A DNA stretch of 64,000 nucleotides, taken from contig CAYQRB010000001.1 in the NCBI GenBank assembly GCA_964420145.1, positions 1-64,000 on the forward strand. The letters run 5' to 3'. Below are positions 34,129-41,526 of the stretch, piece by piece (the stretch's first letter is position 1; every line of letters begins with the position of its first letter). The notes under the pieces are model-generated. The model was not told where the DNA came from and searched no databases. It worked only from the letters and a program-made list of their open reading frames with translations. The position numbers and the translations under genes were made by a program. Source of the DNA: JAJTYI01 sp964420145 (GTDB lineage: Bacteria > Patescibacteriota > Dojkabacteria > B142 > OLB20).

Positions 34129-34490
34129 AAATTAAAAACTTTGGGCAGAAAGATTATAATTGATATAATTACCGCAAATATTGCTCCTATTAGTACCGCT
34201 CCTGCTGAAATATCTCTAGCATTTCTAGTTGCCTCATAATCAAGTCCTAGGTCATCTCTGAGTTTGTTACAAACATCTTCTAGTGCTGTGTTCACTGTCT
34301 CCAAACTCATCACCAATGCATAGCAGAGTAAAATTATAAGCCACTCTATTTGTGTAGTTTGAAGCAAGATTCCTACGAAACTTACTACGAAAACTGCCAA
34401 GATATGCACCCTCATATTTCTTTCTTTTATTACCAAGCCAATTCCTCGAAATGCATGAGGAAAACTTTTAATAACTTTTTGTATATCCAT
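34125..34490 (-). CDS. dgkA: Diacylglycerol/undecaprenol kinase (DgkA family)
   Basis: From the ATG at 34490 the protein is 121 residues; a TTG at 34505 would add five. It has the DgkA layout: an amphipathic start (FPHAFRGIGLVIKERNMRVH), three membrane helices and the catalytic ETVNTALEDVCNKL near 67-80. RDISAGAVLIGAIFAVI in the last helix completes the pattern. Gram-positive members phosphorylate undecaprenol, and others diacylglycerol. It converges with the pacifastin-like gene, overlapping by 4 bases. Confidence 0.92.
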   Translation of the reverse strand: MDIQKVIKSFPHAFRGIGLVIKERNMRVHILAVFVVSFVGILLQTTQIEWLIILLCYALVMSLETVNTALEDVCNKLRDDLGLDYEATRNARDISAGAVLIGAIFAVIISIIIFLPKVFNF

Positions 34491-34587
34491 AGGAAATAAT
34501 AACAACTAAACATGTGTATTACAAATATTATCTACTTGCCCTAACCTGGGATTCTTTGTTTATCTAAAGTTTGAAACTTTTATAAAT

Positions 34588-34718
34588 TATATGATAGTAT
34601 TAATTACTAACTTAGTGAAGAAGGGTGTGATTCCCTCACTGTGCCGCAGCGGTAAAAGTCCGACCCTAATTAGTCAATCTATTTTAAATGATTGATAGTC
34701 CCGAGCAGGAATCATATA
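34588..34718 (+). promoter_or_regulatory. Cobalamin-riboswitch-like leader
   Basis: A core at about 34616-34668 reads GTGAAG, GGGTGTGATTCCC, CACTGTGCCGCAGCGGTAA and AGTCCGACC. This is the order of the B12-box region of cobalamin riboswitches: GAA, GGTG-x-A-x-TCC, C-x-G-x-CCGC, C-x-GT, then GTCCGA. AGTG/CACT and AGGG/CCCT pair as a helix. TCAATC/GATTGA (34674-34695) form a hairpin. TATATGAT (34588-34595) and ATCATATA (34711-34718) could close the element. The next gene's ATG is at 34752. The exact borders and the class are uncertain. Confidence 0.65.
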
Positions 34719-34751
34719 TTTTTCCCTCCAAGACTATCTCCAATTACCCTT

Positions 34752-36146
34752 ATGGCGATTGCAGAGATACCAGATACAAAACCAGGCTTTACTTACTCGC
34801 CAGAATACTCTACTGTATCAGACTCCTTAGATACATTAAAACAGGTATTTTTTCAAATAGCAGGAGAAAGACTAGACAGTCTAAGAGGAACTGATTTCTC
34901 TTCACTAAAAAGAACATACTCTAGTCGTGGAAATACAATTAACTATGTAGTTGACCTATTAGAAACTTATACTAATTATTACGGGGACTATGAAAAAAGA
35001 GAGTTAGAGGTTAGTAATAATCTACTAACCGCCGTTATCGAGCACGCACTAGCCGATTCTACCGGAATATATACATATACAAACTTTTGGAAACCAGAGA
35101 GTGGAAGCTTGTCTCTTCATACCGAATATGGATCACTTTCTGAAATTATTCAAAACTCAATCGATGATGAAACAGGACAGGTCCCCGAATTTGAAGTTCA
35201 TAGGAATATTCAAGAGCTATTATTTTTAAATAAACTAACTACAGCTAGAAATCGTGGAATAGATGAAACAGGGGTTGTATTTAGCCCAAGTCCAGATATG
35301 TCTAATCCCAAGACACAAGCGCGTGGATATCAAGGTAATGACCAAATTCGTATATCAAGAAAGGGAGAAAACGGAATCGAAGAACAAACTATATACTGGT
35401 TTCCCAGAGTGGAAACGACTCAATATATTGAGCTAGCACAACAACTAATTGAAGCAGACCCGAATCACAGGTCAAGCCGATATTTAAGAGATTCCGTAGT
35501 ACAAATCATAAAGAATCCTACTGATATAAATATAATGGCGTGTTCAGACATATTTTCCGACAAACAAATGGAAGTTATTACACACTTTATAGAAAAGAAT
35601 CAACAACAACTTCCGACCGATCATAGTGTAATTACAAACTATATAAATACAGCAATACAAGGAGTTACTACAGCAAAACTACTAAATTTAACCTACCAGG
35701 GGACAATATCTTTACTAGAAGATGATACTCCCTCCCTAAATCAGAAATTAGAACAAATTTTCGACTTAATTGAAGAGGCTCAGTTTGCTTTTAGGCTTTT
35801 TGTTCGAGACCATGGTGGTATAAATACATTCACTCCAGAAATCTCAAATCAGCTAAACTATACATGGTCACAATACCAACAGATGTCTTTTGAGAATCGT
35901 CAGCAAACATTTAGACCGTCTGGTTTTAGTGGAAGCGGTTGTGGGTTTAGTGGTCAAGAAATAAAACTAAAAAACGGTTCCAGTATTTGGGGGCCTATGT
36001 CAGTACATGCAAATATCATGGGAATTCAGTCCTCCTTCCCAAGTGATTTTGGGGAACCTCATCACGCTAGTTGCAAAGGCTGTAACAGCTATACAATAGT
36101 AGGTGGTTGTGACCTTTGTATTAGTTGTCATAATCGATTTTCTTGA
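34752..36146 (+). CDS. Unknown protein with C-terminal Cys/His cluster, behind the riboswitch-like leader
   Basis: From the ATG at 34752 the protein is 464 residues; an ATG at 34692 would lie inside the leader's helix, so the later start is preferred. The body is mixed alpha/beta with no membrane segment or signal peptide and matches no family I know. The C-terminal 75 residues hold seven Cys: GSGCGF, then SCKGC, GGCDLCISCH. This order looks like a zinc ribbon or treble clef. A decayed copy of this end is at 37243-37410. If the leader senses B12, this protein should be made when cobalamin is scarce. Its function is unknown. Confidence 0.75.
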   Translation: MAIAEIPDTKPGFTYSPEYSTVSDSLDTLKQVFFQIAGERLDSLRGTDFSSLKRTYSSRGNTINYVVDLLETYTNYYGDYEKRELEVSNNLLTAVIEHALADSTGIYTYTNFWKPESGSLSLHTEYGSLSEIIQNSIDDETGQVPEFEVHRNIQELLFLNKLTTARNRGIDETGVVFSPSPDMSNPKTQARGYQGNDQIRISRKGENGIEEQTIYWFPRVETTQYIELAQQLIEADPNHRSSRYLRDSVVQIIKNPTDINIMACSDIFSDKQMEVITHFIEKNQQQLPTDHSVITNYINTAIQGVTTAKLLNLTYQGTISLLEDDTPSLNQKLEQIFDLIEEAQFAFRLFVRDHGGINTFTPEISNQLNYTWSQYQQMSFENRQQTFRPSGFSGSGCGFSGQEIKLKNGSSIWGPMSVHANIMGIQSSFPSDFGEPHHASCKGCNSYTIVGGCDLCISCHNRFS

Positions 36147-36238
36147 ATAGATTATACTTGTCCCGACACTTGTTTATTGTTGTCTGAACACAATCTTAAT
36201 CTTTGTTTATTCTCGTAAATGCAGATCCTATCCTATCT

Positions 36239-36913
36239 TTATACTAGAGTCTCACCTCGAATTTCGTTAATCATTGTATCAAATGCATGTGCAAGATACC
36301 CTTGTGTAGTTCCACAATCTGTAAATATAGAGCTTAAATGTCGATTGGGGAAATCAAGACTACTAAACACATATGACATATCTCCATCCATATAGTCTCG
36401 ACGCTTCTTTGCCGAAGATATCTTCTCTAAATTCCCTGAAATCCCAAGTAACATTTTATCATTCAAAAGATCATCAATACCAGCACCCACTCCCTTCTGT
36501 GATTTTATTATTCCTTGACGAGTTGGAGAACCCTCCTCGTATTTACTACACAAGTCAGTATCTTTCTTAGCTTTCCCAACCCGATTTTGCACATCATGCA
36601 CATATTTCAACAAATTGCGCTTATACTCCTCTAGATAAGCTACTATATCATCTTTGTCCCGCCCACTATCAAGTATCTCGGTTATCTTTGTACCAATTTC
36701 ATTACCGTCAACTATTCTTGCTATAGGTTCTAGCCAATCTTTTGCTACCGGGAGGAAAAATGCCGTCATCTCACGGCGATATCTGTCCAACCCATCAGCC
36801 ATACCGGACAACTTATTTATTAATCCTGTGATATTTCCACCTAGAGCATACACTTTTCTATCTGTATCCTCTGCCAATCCTGCAGTATTTAGGCCGAAGA
36901 TATCATTGCTCAT
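36239..36913 (-). CDS. Unknown helical protein, N-terminus possibly split by a frameshift
   Basis: From the ATG at 36913 the protein is 224 residues. AAAGGGG 9 bases upstream could serve as the ribosome binding site. It is soluble and mostly helical, with two Cys (SDLCSKY-like and TDCGTTQ). The same frame continues upstream without a stop for about 48 more codons (reading FVEDTKDNLLKVQDRTDALD and similar). That sequence looks coding but reaches no ATG. A second frame with a good ATG (37155) ends at 37024, beside a TA repeat at 37033-37043. Loss of one TA unit would fuse the two. No family recognised. Confidence 0.6.
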   Translation of the reverse strand: MSNDIFGLNTAGLAEDTDRKVYALGGNITGLINKLSGMADGLDRYRREMTAFFLPVAKDWLEPIARIVDGNEIGTKITEILDSGRDKDDIVAYLEEYKRNLLKYVHDVQNRVGKAKKDTDLCSKYEEGSPTRQGIIKSQKGVGAGIDDLLNDKMLLGISGNLEKISSAKKRRDYMDGDMSYVFSSLDFPNRHLSSIFTDCGTTQGYLAHAFDTMINEIRGETLV

Positions 36914-37023
36914 AATCTTTGTCCCCTTTATAGTTGATCTAAGTCTATCTACTGGTCCATCAAGCGCATCAGTTCGGTCTTGAACTTTCAGTAAATTGTC
37001 CTTGGTATCCTCTACAAATCCTC

Positions 37024-37155
37024 CTAAGATAGTATATATATATGACCGATATGGGTATCACGGCTTTCAGGTAATAAACCTCTTGGTTGTTCGACACGGC
37101 CTGTATGGTTTGATAATGAACCGGATCCATCCCCAGTCTCGCTGGATGACGACAT
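37024..37155 (-). other. Short frame that may be the displaced N-terminus of the 36239-36913 gene
   Basis: A 43-codon frame begins with ATG at 37155 and a Ser/Gly-rich sequence (SSSSETGDGSGSLSNHTG). It runs through the TA repeat at 37033-37043 and stops at 37024. The downstream gene's frame is open past this point. A change of two bases in the repeat would join them into a protein of about 310 residues. Confidence 0.5.
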
Positions 37156-37242
37156 AGTTAATTATGATAAAAAATACTTATCTACATATTACTATAAAAA
37201 GCCTGGATTGTCTCTATTTCTATTTATAAATACTTTTCAACC

Positions 37243-37410
37243 GGTTCAATTATTTGGGGAACTATATCAGTACATACAAATATTACAGAAATTCAGTCAT
37301 CCTTTCTCGTAGATTTTGGGGATCCGCACATAGGAAGCTGTAAGGGTTGTATGCAACTCACTACCGTAGGGGGGTGCAATCTTTGTGTTGAGTGCCACAA
37401 CAAATACTAA
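37243..37410 (+). pseudogene. Remnant copy of the C-terminus of the gene at 34752-36146
   Basis: The frame ending at the TAA at 37408 encodes 55 residues that align without gaps to the last 55 or so of the 34752 protein. Shared features in order: WG, SVH-x-NI, IQSSF, DFG-x-PH, SCKGC, VGGC-x-LC, CHN. All five distal Cys are kept. The frame is open upstream only to 37198 and has no usable start. It is either a broken paralogue or the scar of a duplication around the 36239-36913 gene. Confidence 0.8.
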
Positions 37411-37431
37411 CCTCGCTACACTCCTATTATC

Positions 37432-38190
37432 TTATCGGACTCTAATGTTTTTTGTAGCCCTTCCTTTGACGACTTTATTTGGATACTCTACTCTTAAATC
37501 TAGGGTTTCTGTACAAGTTCCCTTTTTCTCCCCTTTTACTCCGACATTAGTTGTGGATTTAAAGGATTCAAGTGTACCTCGACATACTCCGTTATTTTTT
37601 GCTTGCCAACTCCAATTTATCCAGCTATATCCAGCAGGACCTTTATATGTTGAATCTAACCATACAGTCTCTCCTACCCTTGCACTTGATCGTCCAGAAA
37701 TACTAATTCGAACAGTCTCAGAAGGAAGTACAGTCATACTATCACTAACACTTCCTGGTATTATCACTGTATCACCCATCTCATTACCAGTATTTTTTGG
37801 ATAGTAATATGCTGAGGCATCAACTTTTACATTACAACTTCCGACCTTATCCATAGGGTAAAGCTTACTTGTATACCAGGTAGATGTAGTTGTAGTAATT
37901 TTCTTTCCACAGACATCCCAATTCCAAGAATATTTATCTGCATCCATCGTGTTAAGAAACTTCACTTCTAGCGAAACATTATCTCCTTTGGCAACTACTT
38001 TTTGTCTAGACAAAGAGAGGTTATTCCCTTGAACAGTAATATATTTAACTCCAAAGGCACTTACCTCTTCTTGTTCTGTTTTTTGAGAAAGATAGTTAGC
38101 AAAAAAAAGCAAACCAGCCATCAGTACAAAAAATAAAACAACCATTACTAAAGTTTTTCTTTGTTTATTTGAAGATCGTTTAGAAGCCAT
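37432..38190 (-). CDS. Single-span membrane protein with extracellular Ig-like domains
   Basis: From the ATG at 38190 the protein is 252 residues; a GTG at 38241 would add 17. A basic start (SKRSSNKQRKT) and one membrane helix (about 14-34) precede an exposed region with two repeats of a beta-sandwich look. Each repeat has a central W and two Cys: YSWNWDVCGKK with GSCNVKV, and YSWINWSWQAKNNGVC with GTCTETL. This is like PKD/Ig-like surface domains. It lies at the end of the unknown-function region and converges with the remnant at 37243. No enzyme motif seen. Confidence 0.7.
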   Translation of the reverse strand: MASKRSSNKQRKTLVMVVLFFVLMAGLLFFANYLSQKTEQEEVSAFGVKYITVQGNNLSLSRQKVVAKGDNVSLEVKFLNTMDADKYSWNWDVCGKKITTTTSTWYTSKLYPMDKVGSCNVKVDASAYYYPKNTGNEMGDTVIIPGSVSDSMTVLPSETVRISISGRSSARVGETVWLDSTYKGPAGYSWINWSWQAKNNGVCRGTLESFKSTTNVGVKGEKKGTCTETLDLRVEYPNKVVKGRATKNIRVR

Positions 38191-38436
38191 TGTTACTAAT
38201 ACTGAAATATAATATTTAATATAAGATAACTTATATACCACACTTTGTAAAGAAATCGCTTAATTATTATCAAAAACCCGATAGTCCCCTAGTTAAAGGT
38301 GATTTTGTCCCCAAACCCCTGTATGTTTTAGCAGAATCAAAATCATCAGAAACACCTTAAAGCAGAAACTCACAAACGATAACCAATATGAAAAATACCT
38401 TGAATAATCTACTTCACAACATATTTACCTAATCAA

Positions 38437-38934
38437 CTATGAAATCGCTTCTTGTGGCGGAACTTGTGAATTAATTGTAACCACAGACTTATATTTTTTC
38501 GCACTAAGATAGTAACTTATCAAAACAACTAGTTCTGGTCTAGCGATCACCCGAAGATCCAAAAGGAGGGAATCTAATGAGAATAGTAATAAAAATATAA
38601 CTACAAAAAATATCATCGATATGCCCATCGACAACAAGAAGCTCTTGTTATCAGGACCGTTATATTTCCGGAATATTTTGCTGTTTATATTCTTATATAC
38701 AAGGAAAACGAAGATGAAAAACAATATTACCTCGATAAAAATACTTACATGTAAAAAATTGAAGCCTAAACGAATATTAAGTAACGCATTAATTATGTTT
38801 GTAGTAATCATAACTATGAACATAGCTATAACAAAAGGGAGACCAGTTAGTAGTATTAAACTTATAATATTTGGGAAAAGTGAATACCATAATAAATAAT
38901 TTATTATTTTTGATCGTTTGTTATTCTCCTCCAT
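38437..38934 (-). CDS. Four-helix membrane protein of unknown function
   Basis: The 165-residue protein has membrane segments at about 12-45, 57-78 and 100-125 and a hydrophobic segment near 130-145, with no Cys or catalytic motif. It begins a patch of small membrane proteins (38437-40302) on both strands. I do not recognise a family. The preceding 246 bases (38191-38436) hold no gene I can support. Confidence 0.6.
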   Translation of the reverse strand: MEENNKRSKIINYLLWYSLFPNIISLILLTGLPFVIAMFIVMITTNIINALLNIRLGFNFLHVSIFIEVILFFIFVFLVYKNINSKIFRKYNGPDNKSFLLSMGISMIFFVVIFLLLFSLDSLLLDLRVIARPELVVLISYYLSAKKYKSVVTINSQVPPQEAIS

Positions 38935-38960
38935 TATTCAGGTAATAAATTAATTTAATA

Positions 38961-39230
38961 CTATAACGACTCCTTCACTTTTATAAGTCTAACTGCTAAA
39001 GGCAAGATAATCAAGACATATATGACACCCCAAATAAAGTACATTCCGTTTATATTTACCCTTTCTATAATTAGTCCGGAAATCCTGATAATAATATATT
39101 CGAACATACTATCGGGACTTACAAACAATATTGACACTGTTTGTTCAAAAGCAAATACATAGTACGGTCGTGCGGTGGGGACAAAGCACCGAATTTTATT
39201 TAAACCATACATATTGCTATACTTTGACAA
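38961..39230 (-). CDS. Small membrane protein, uncertain
   Basis: The 89-residue frame has one clear C-terminal membrane helix (about 62-81) followed by a basic end (RLIKVKESL), and a possible second helix near 40-55. The start is uncertain, because the first residues overlap the leader of the plus-strand gene. It is 26 bases from the gene at 38437-38934, with which it could form an operon. Confidence 0.45.
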   Translation of the reverse strand: MSKYSNMYGLNKIRCFVPTARPYYVFAFEQTVSILFVSPDSMFEYIIIRISGLIIERVNINGMYFIWGVIYVLIILPLAVRLIKVKESL

Positions 39231-39258
39231 ATTATCTAAATTTATTTCTAATTACATT

Positions 39259-39510
39259 ATGAGTAAAACCCCATCACCTACTATAAAAATAGTTACTTCT
39301 ATAGGACTAGGATTAACTATGGCAGTAGTTTCCTGGATAGTTTTTTATATTTCGTCCATTACCCTTGGTCATTTTATTCCAGAAGTTAGGGAAACTGAAC
39401 TGGAAATAGCTTCTGCAGTAAGAACATCTCTATACTTAATGCAGGCTTTCTTTTCAATCCAAGTATGGTTTTTCTCAACACTCTATTTCTTTGATAGATA
39501 TCGAAGATAA
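39259..39510 (+). CDS. Two-helix membrane protein of unknown function
   Basis: From the ATG at 39259 the protein is 83 residues (an upstream start at 39175 would overlap the divergent gene). Two membrane helices (about 10-33 and 52-76) flank a short loop PEVRETELEIA. It is followed 15 bases later by a larger membrane protein, so the two probably form an operon. Family not recognised. Confidence 0.55.
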   Translation: MSKTPSPTIKIVTSIGLGLTMAVVSWIVFYISSITLGHFIPEVRETELEIASAVRTSLYLMQAFFSIQVWFFSTLYFFDRYRR

Positions 39511-39525
39511 ATTATTAAACTATAT

Positions 39526-40302
39526 ATGACAACACCCCCTCCCCCTCTAAACTCAAATTTGAAACCGAATAAAAAAAATTATAAAGAGGAAATTAAAAAA
39601 TTATTAACAAGTACAAAACCAGTAGAGATGGTGATTTATATTTCTGATATCCTTTTTATGTTTTGTTCTTTTCTACTCTTCCTTATAATTTTTTTGACAG
39701 CTTTAAGTAATTATAAGACAAATTTCCCAGATACAATTTTTGCCAAATCAACAATAATCACCGGAATTTTACTATTTGCACTAGGGAAACATCTACAAAA
39801 CCCCAAGCATAAAAGAAGTCGAAAAAAACAAATGCCACTAAGAGAAAGATTAAATAAAGCTGCTGAAAAGTACCTATTATATTTCCTATATTTTATATAT
39901 GCAATAAGTCTCTCATATATAATCTATGCTTTTTTCTCGCCTGAAATGGGTCTACAATACTACGATATACTCAAAGATGGCCTCACTGAGATGTATCAAT
40001 TCTACTATTGGTTAATTATTATCGCCATCCCTCTGTTCTTGCTTATGATTACTCTATCTACTACATTCTTTCTCCTGGCTATGTTAGGCAACCATAATAA
40101 AATTATAAAAATTATTTTTTCAATACTTGGAATGATCACTCTTTTGGGCTTCAGATATATTCTCGAACTAGATCTCATAGATTATATAGACACAGAAAAA
40201 GCAAACAGGTTAGGTACCTTTTTAGTTGGTCCGTTGGTCATTTATTTGGTAAGATTACTGTTCTTTCGACAATGGATAGTCTTTCCTGAAGAAAATGAAT
40301 AA
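39526..40302 (+). CDS. Polytopic membrane protein of unknown function
   Basis: The 258-residue protein has a Pro-rich start and about six membrane helices (about 40-65, 75-88, 115-135, 158-190, 195-215 and 230-245). A basic loop (HKRSRKKQMPLRERL) falls near 105. No catalytic pattern is visible. The NUDIX gene begins inside its last codons (8-base overlap). Confidence 0.6.
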   Translation: MTTPPPPLNSNLKPNKKNYKEEIKKLLTSTKPVEMVIYISDILFMFCSFLLFLIIFLTALSNYKTNFPDTIFAKSTIITGILLFALGKHLQNPKHKRSRKKQMPLRERLNKAAEKYLLYFLYFIYAISLSYIIYAFFSPEMGLQYYDILKDGLTEMYQFYYWLIIIAIPLFLLMITLSTTFFLLAMLGNHNKIIKIIFSILGMITLLGFRYILELDLIDYIDTEKANRLGTFLVGPLVIYLVRLLFFRQWIVFPEENE

Positions 40303-40753
40303 ATTTAACAATGTAATTTTTGGACAAAAAGCTTTCGTACTAAAAGACGGGAAAATTTTGATAATCAAGCGTAAAGACGTCGATATTTTCTCTGGGATGT
40401 GGGATGTTCCTGGAGGAAAAATTGAGTCGGAAGATACTTTATCTGGTGCGATTGCTCGCGAGATTAAAGAAGAAACCGGTTTGAAACTAACCAAGATTCT
40501 TTTAATATTAAGTACCTCAAAATTCACCGAAAGCCTCGGTGACCACCCAACGATATCGAGAAATATTTATTTGTGTAGAGCCAAAGGCGAAGTCGAATTA
40601 AGCAGTGAGCATTCTGAGTTTTTATAGGTTAAGCCGGAAAACGTAAAAGATTACAATTTTCCGGAAGATGAAGATTTCAAGAGGGTGTTGGAACGGTTAC
40701 CAGATTTGCTGAAAACACTTGAACTAAAACAGGAATACTCGGAGGTACTTTAA
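40295..40753 (+). pseudogene. NUDIX hydrolase interrupted by an in-frame amber codon
   Basis: Residues 1-110 are a NUDIX domain with the box G-x5-E-x7-REUxEE-x2-G visible as GGKIESEDTLSGAIAREIKEETGL. These enzymes hydrolyse nucleoside diphosphates linked to another group. A TAG at 40625-40627 stops the frame after EHSEFL. The same frame then continues for 41 codons to a TAA at 40751 with typical NUDIX ending (VKPENVKDYNFPEDEDF). Related proteins usually have Trp at this place (EF-x-WV), so the TAG probably came from TGG. The alternatives are a sequencing error or readthrough. Confidence 0.8.
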
Positions 40754-40788
40754 GTTTTGGCTTGTATTCTAACAGAAGTATGTGATAT

Positions 40789-40814
40789 ATTATCTATGAT
40801 TTATTATAGATAAT
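40789..40814. promoter_or_regulatory. Palindromic operator of the toxin-antitoxin pair
   Basis: ATTATCTAT (40789-40797) and ATAGATAAT (40806-40814) form a perfect 9-bp inverted repeat with an 8-base spacer. It is directly adjacent to the antitoxin ATG (40815). A -35 TTGTAT (40762-40767) and -10 TATATT (40786-40791, 18-base spacer) overlap it, so bound antitoxin would block transcription. Confidence 0.7.
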
Positions 40815-41066
40815 ATGCAGACGACATCTACAGAATTTCAACAAAACGTGGGATTTTATCTAAGAGAAGCCGAGAAAGGTAAGATTATAACGATAAAAAA
40901 ACTTAAACCCGTCAAATCCTCTTTTAAACTCACACTGGAAAAAAGTGAGCAAGACTACGATAAAAAACAGTCTCGGAACGAAAAGATCCTAAATCTTATT
41001 GAAGAATTAAACATACAAAACCCTTCCGAATCCGGTTTGGATTTCCAAAAAAGAGTTAGAAGCTAA
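40815..41066 (+). CDS. Phd/YefM-type antitoxin
   Basis: The 83-residue protein has an N-terminal DNA-binding part with STEFQQNVGFYLREAEKGKIITIKK-like strand and helices, as in Phd/YefM. The charged C-terminal half (QDYDKKQSRNEK and onward) would wrap the toxin. It ends 1 base before the PIN-toxin ATG. Antitoxins of this kind repress their own promoter, which fits the palindrome at 40789-40814. Confidence 0.8.
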   Translation: MQTTSTEFQQNVGFYLREAEKGKIITIKKLKPVKSSFKLTLEKSEQDYDKKQSRNEKILNLIEELNIQNPSESGLDFQKRVRS

Positions 41067-41067
41067 A

Positions 41068-41436
41068 ATGAAAATACTAGACACCAACTTTATAATCTCA
41101 TTATTTAACCAAACCGACAAAAATCATACAACGGCGAAGGATATGTTCTTCTCTTTAGGTGAAGATGAAAAGATCAGAGTCCCGTTTATAGTTGCAGCCG
41201 AACTCGCGGTGAGTGAAGACTCCCGAAAATTACTTGAGGCATCGAAAGCAATAAGCTCGAAATTTCTTGTAAACAGCGAAACAGATTTAGATTATATTTC
41301 GAAAACTCCTACAAAAACTAAAAAACAGTTAAAAGCGAATGATTGTTTATTGATCGCACTATGCGAACGACATAATGCGGATTTAATGACCTTCGACAAA
41401 GCCTTGAAAACAAACTTTAGTATTAATCAAATTTAA
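41068..41436 (+). CDS. PIN-domain ribonuclease toxin (VapC-like)
   Basis: The 122-residue protein has the four PIN acidic residues in order: Asp5 (ILDTNF), Glu45 (AAELAV), Asp92 (KANDCLLIA) and Asp110 (TFDKAL). VapC-type toxins cut tRNA or rRNA with Mg2+. It is paired with the antitoxin upstream in the usual antitoxin-first order. A Phd-type antitoxin with a PIN toxin is a less common pairing than VapB-VapC. Confidence 0.88.
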   Translation: MKILDTNFIISLFNQTDKNHTTAKDMFFSLGEDEKIRVPFIVAAELAVSEDSRKLLEASKAISSKFLVNSETDLDYISKTPTKTKKQLKANDCLLIALCERHNADLMTFDKALKTNFSINQI

Positions 41437-41449
41437 AAAATACAGAAAG

Positions 41450-41467
41450 AAGTGGAAAATTCCACTT
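41450..41467. terminator. Perfect hairpin after the toxin gene
   Basis: AAGTGGAA and TTCCACTT form an exact inverted repeat with a 2-base centre (a 6-base loop if relaxed). It lies 14 bases after the PIN stop. Only a short A/T run follows, so termination strength is doubtful. Confidence 0.45.
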
Positions 41468-41526
41468 AAATGCTAAAATCTGAAGTCGTTTCTTCTCTGC
41501 GATAAGATAATTTTTAAAATACCTAA

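Noticed and set aside
34613..34668. FMN (RFN) riboswitch as an alternative reading of the leader
   Set aside because: GGGTG-x-ATTCCC also occurs in RFN elements, but the following CACTGTGCCGCAGCGGT and AGTCCGA segments fit the cobalamin B12-box better, and no riboflavin gene follows.
38191..38436. Short plus-strand frames in the gap before the membrane-protein cluster
   Set aside because: The longest is about 14 codons with no support from context.
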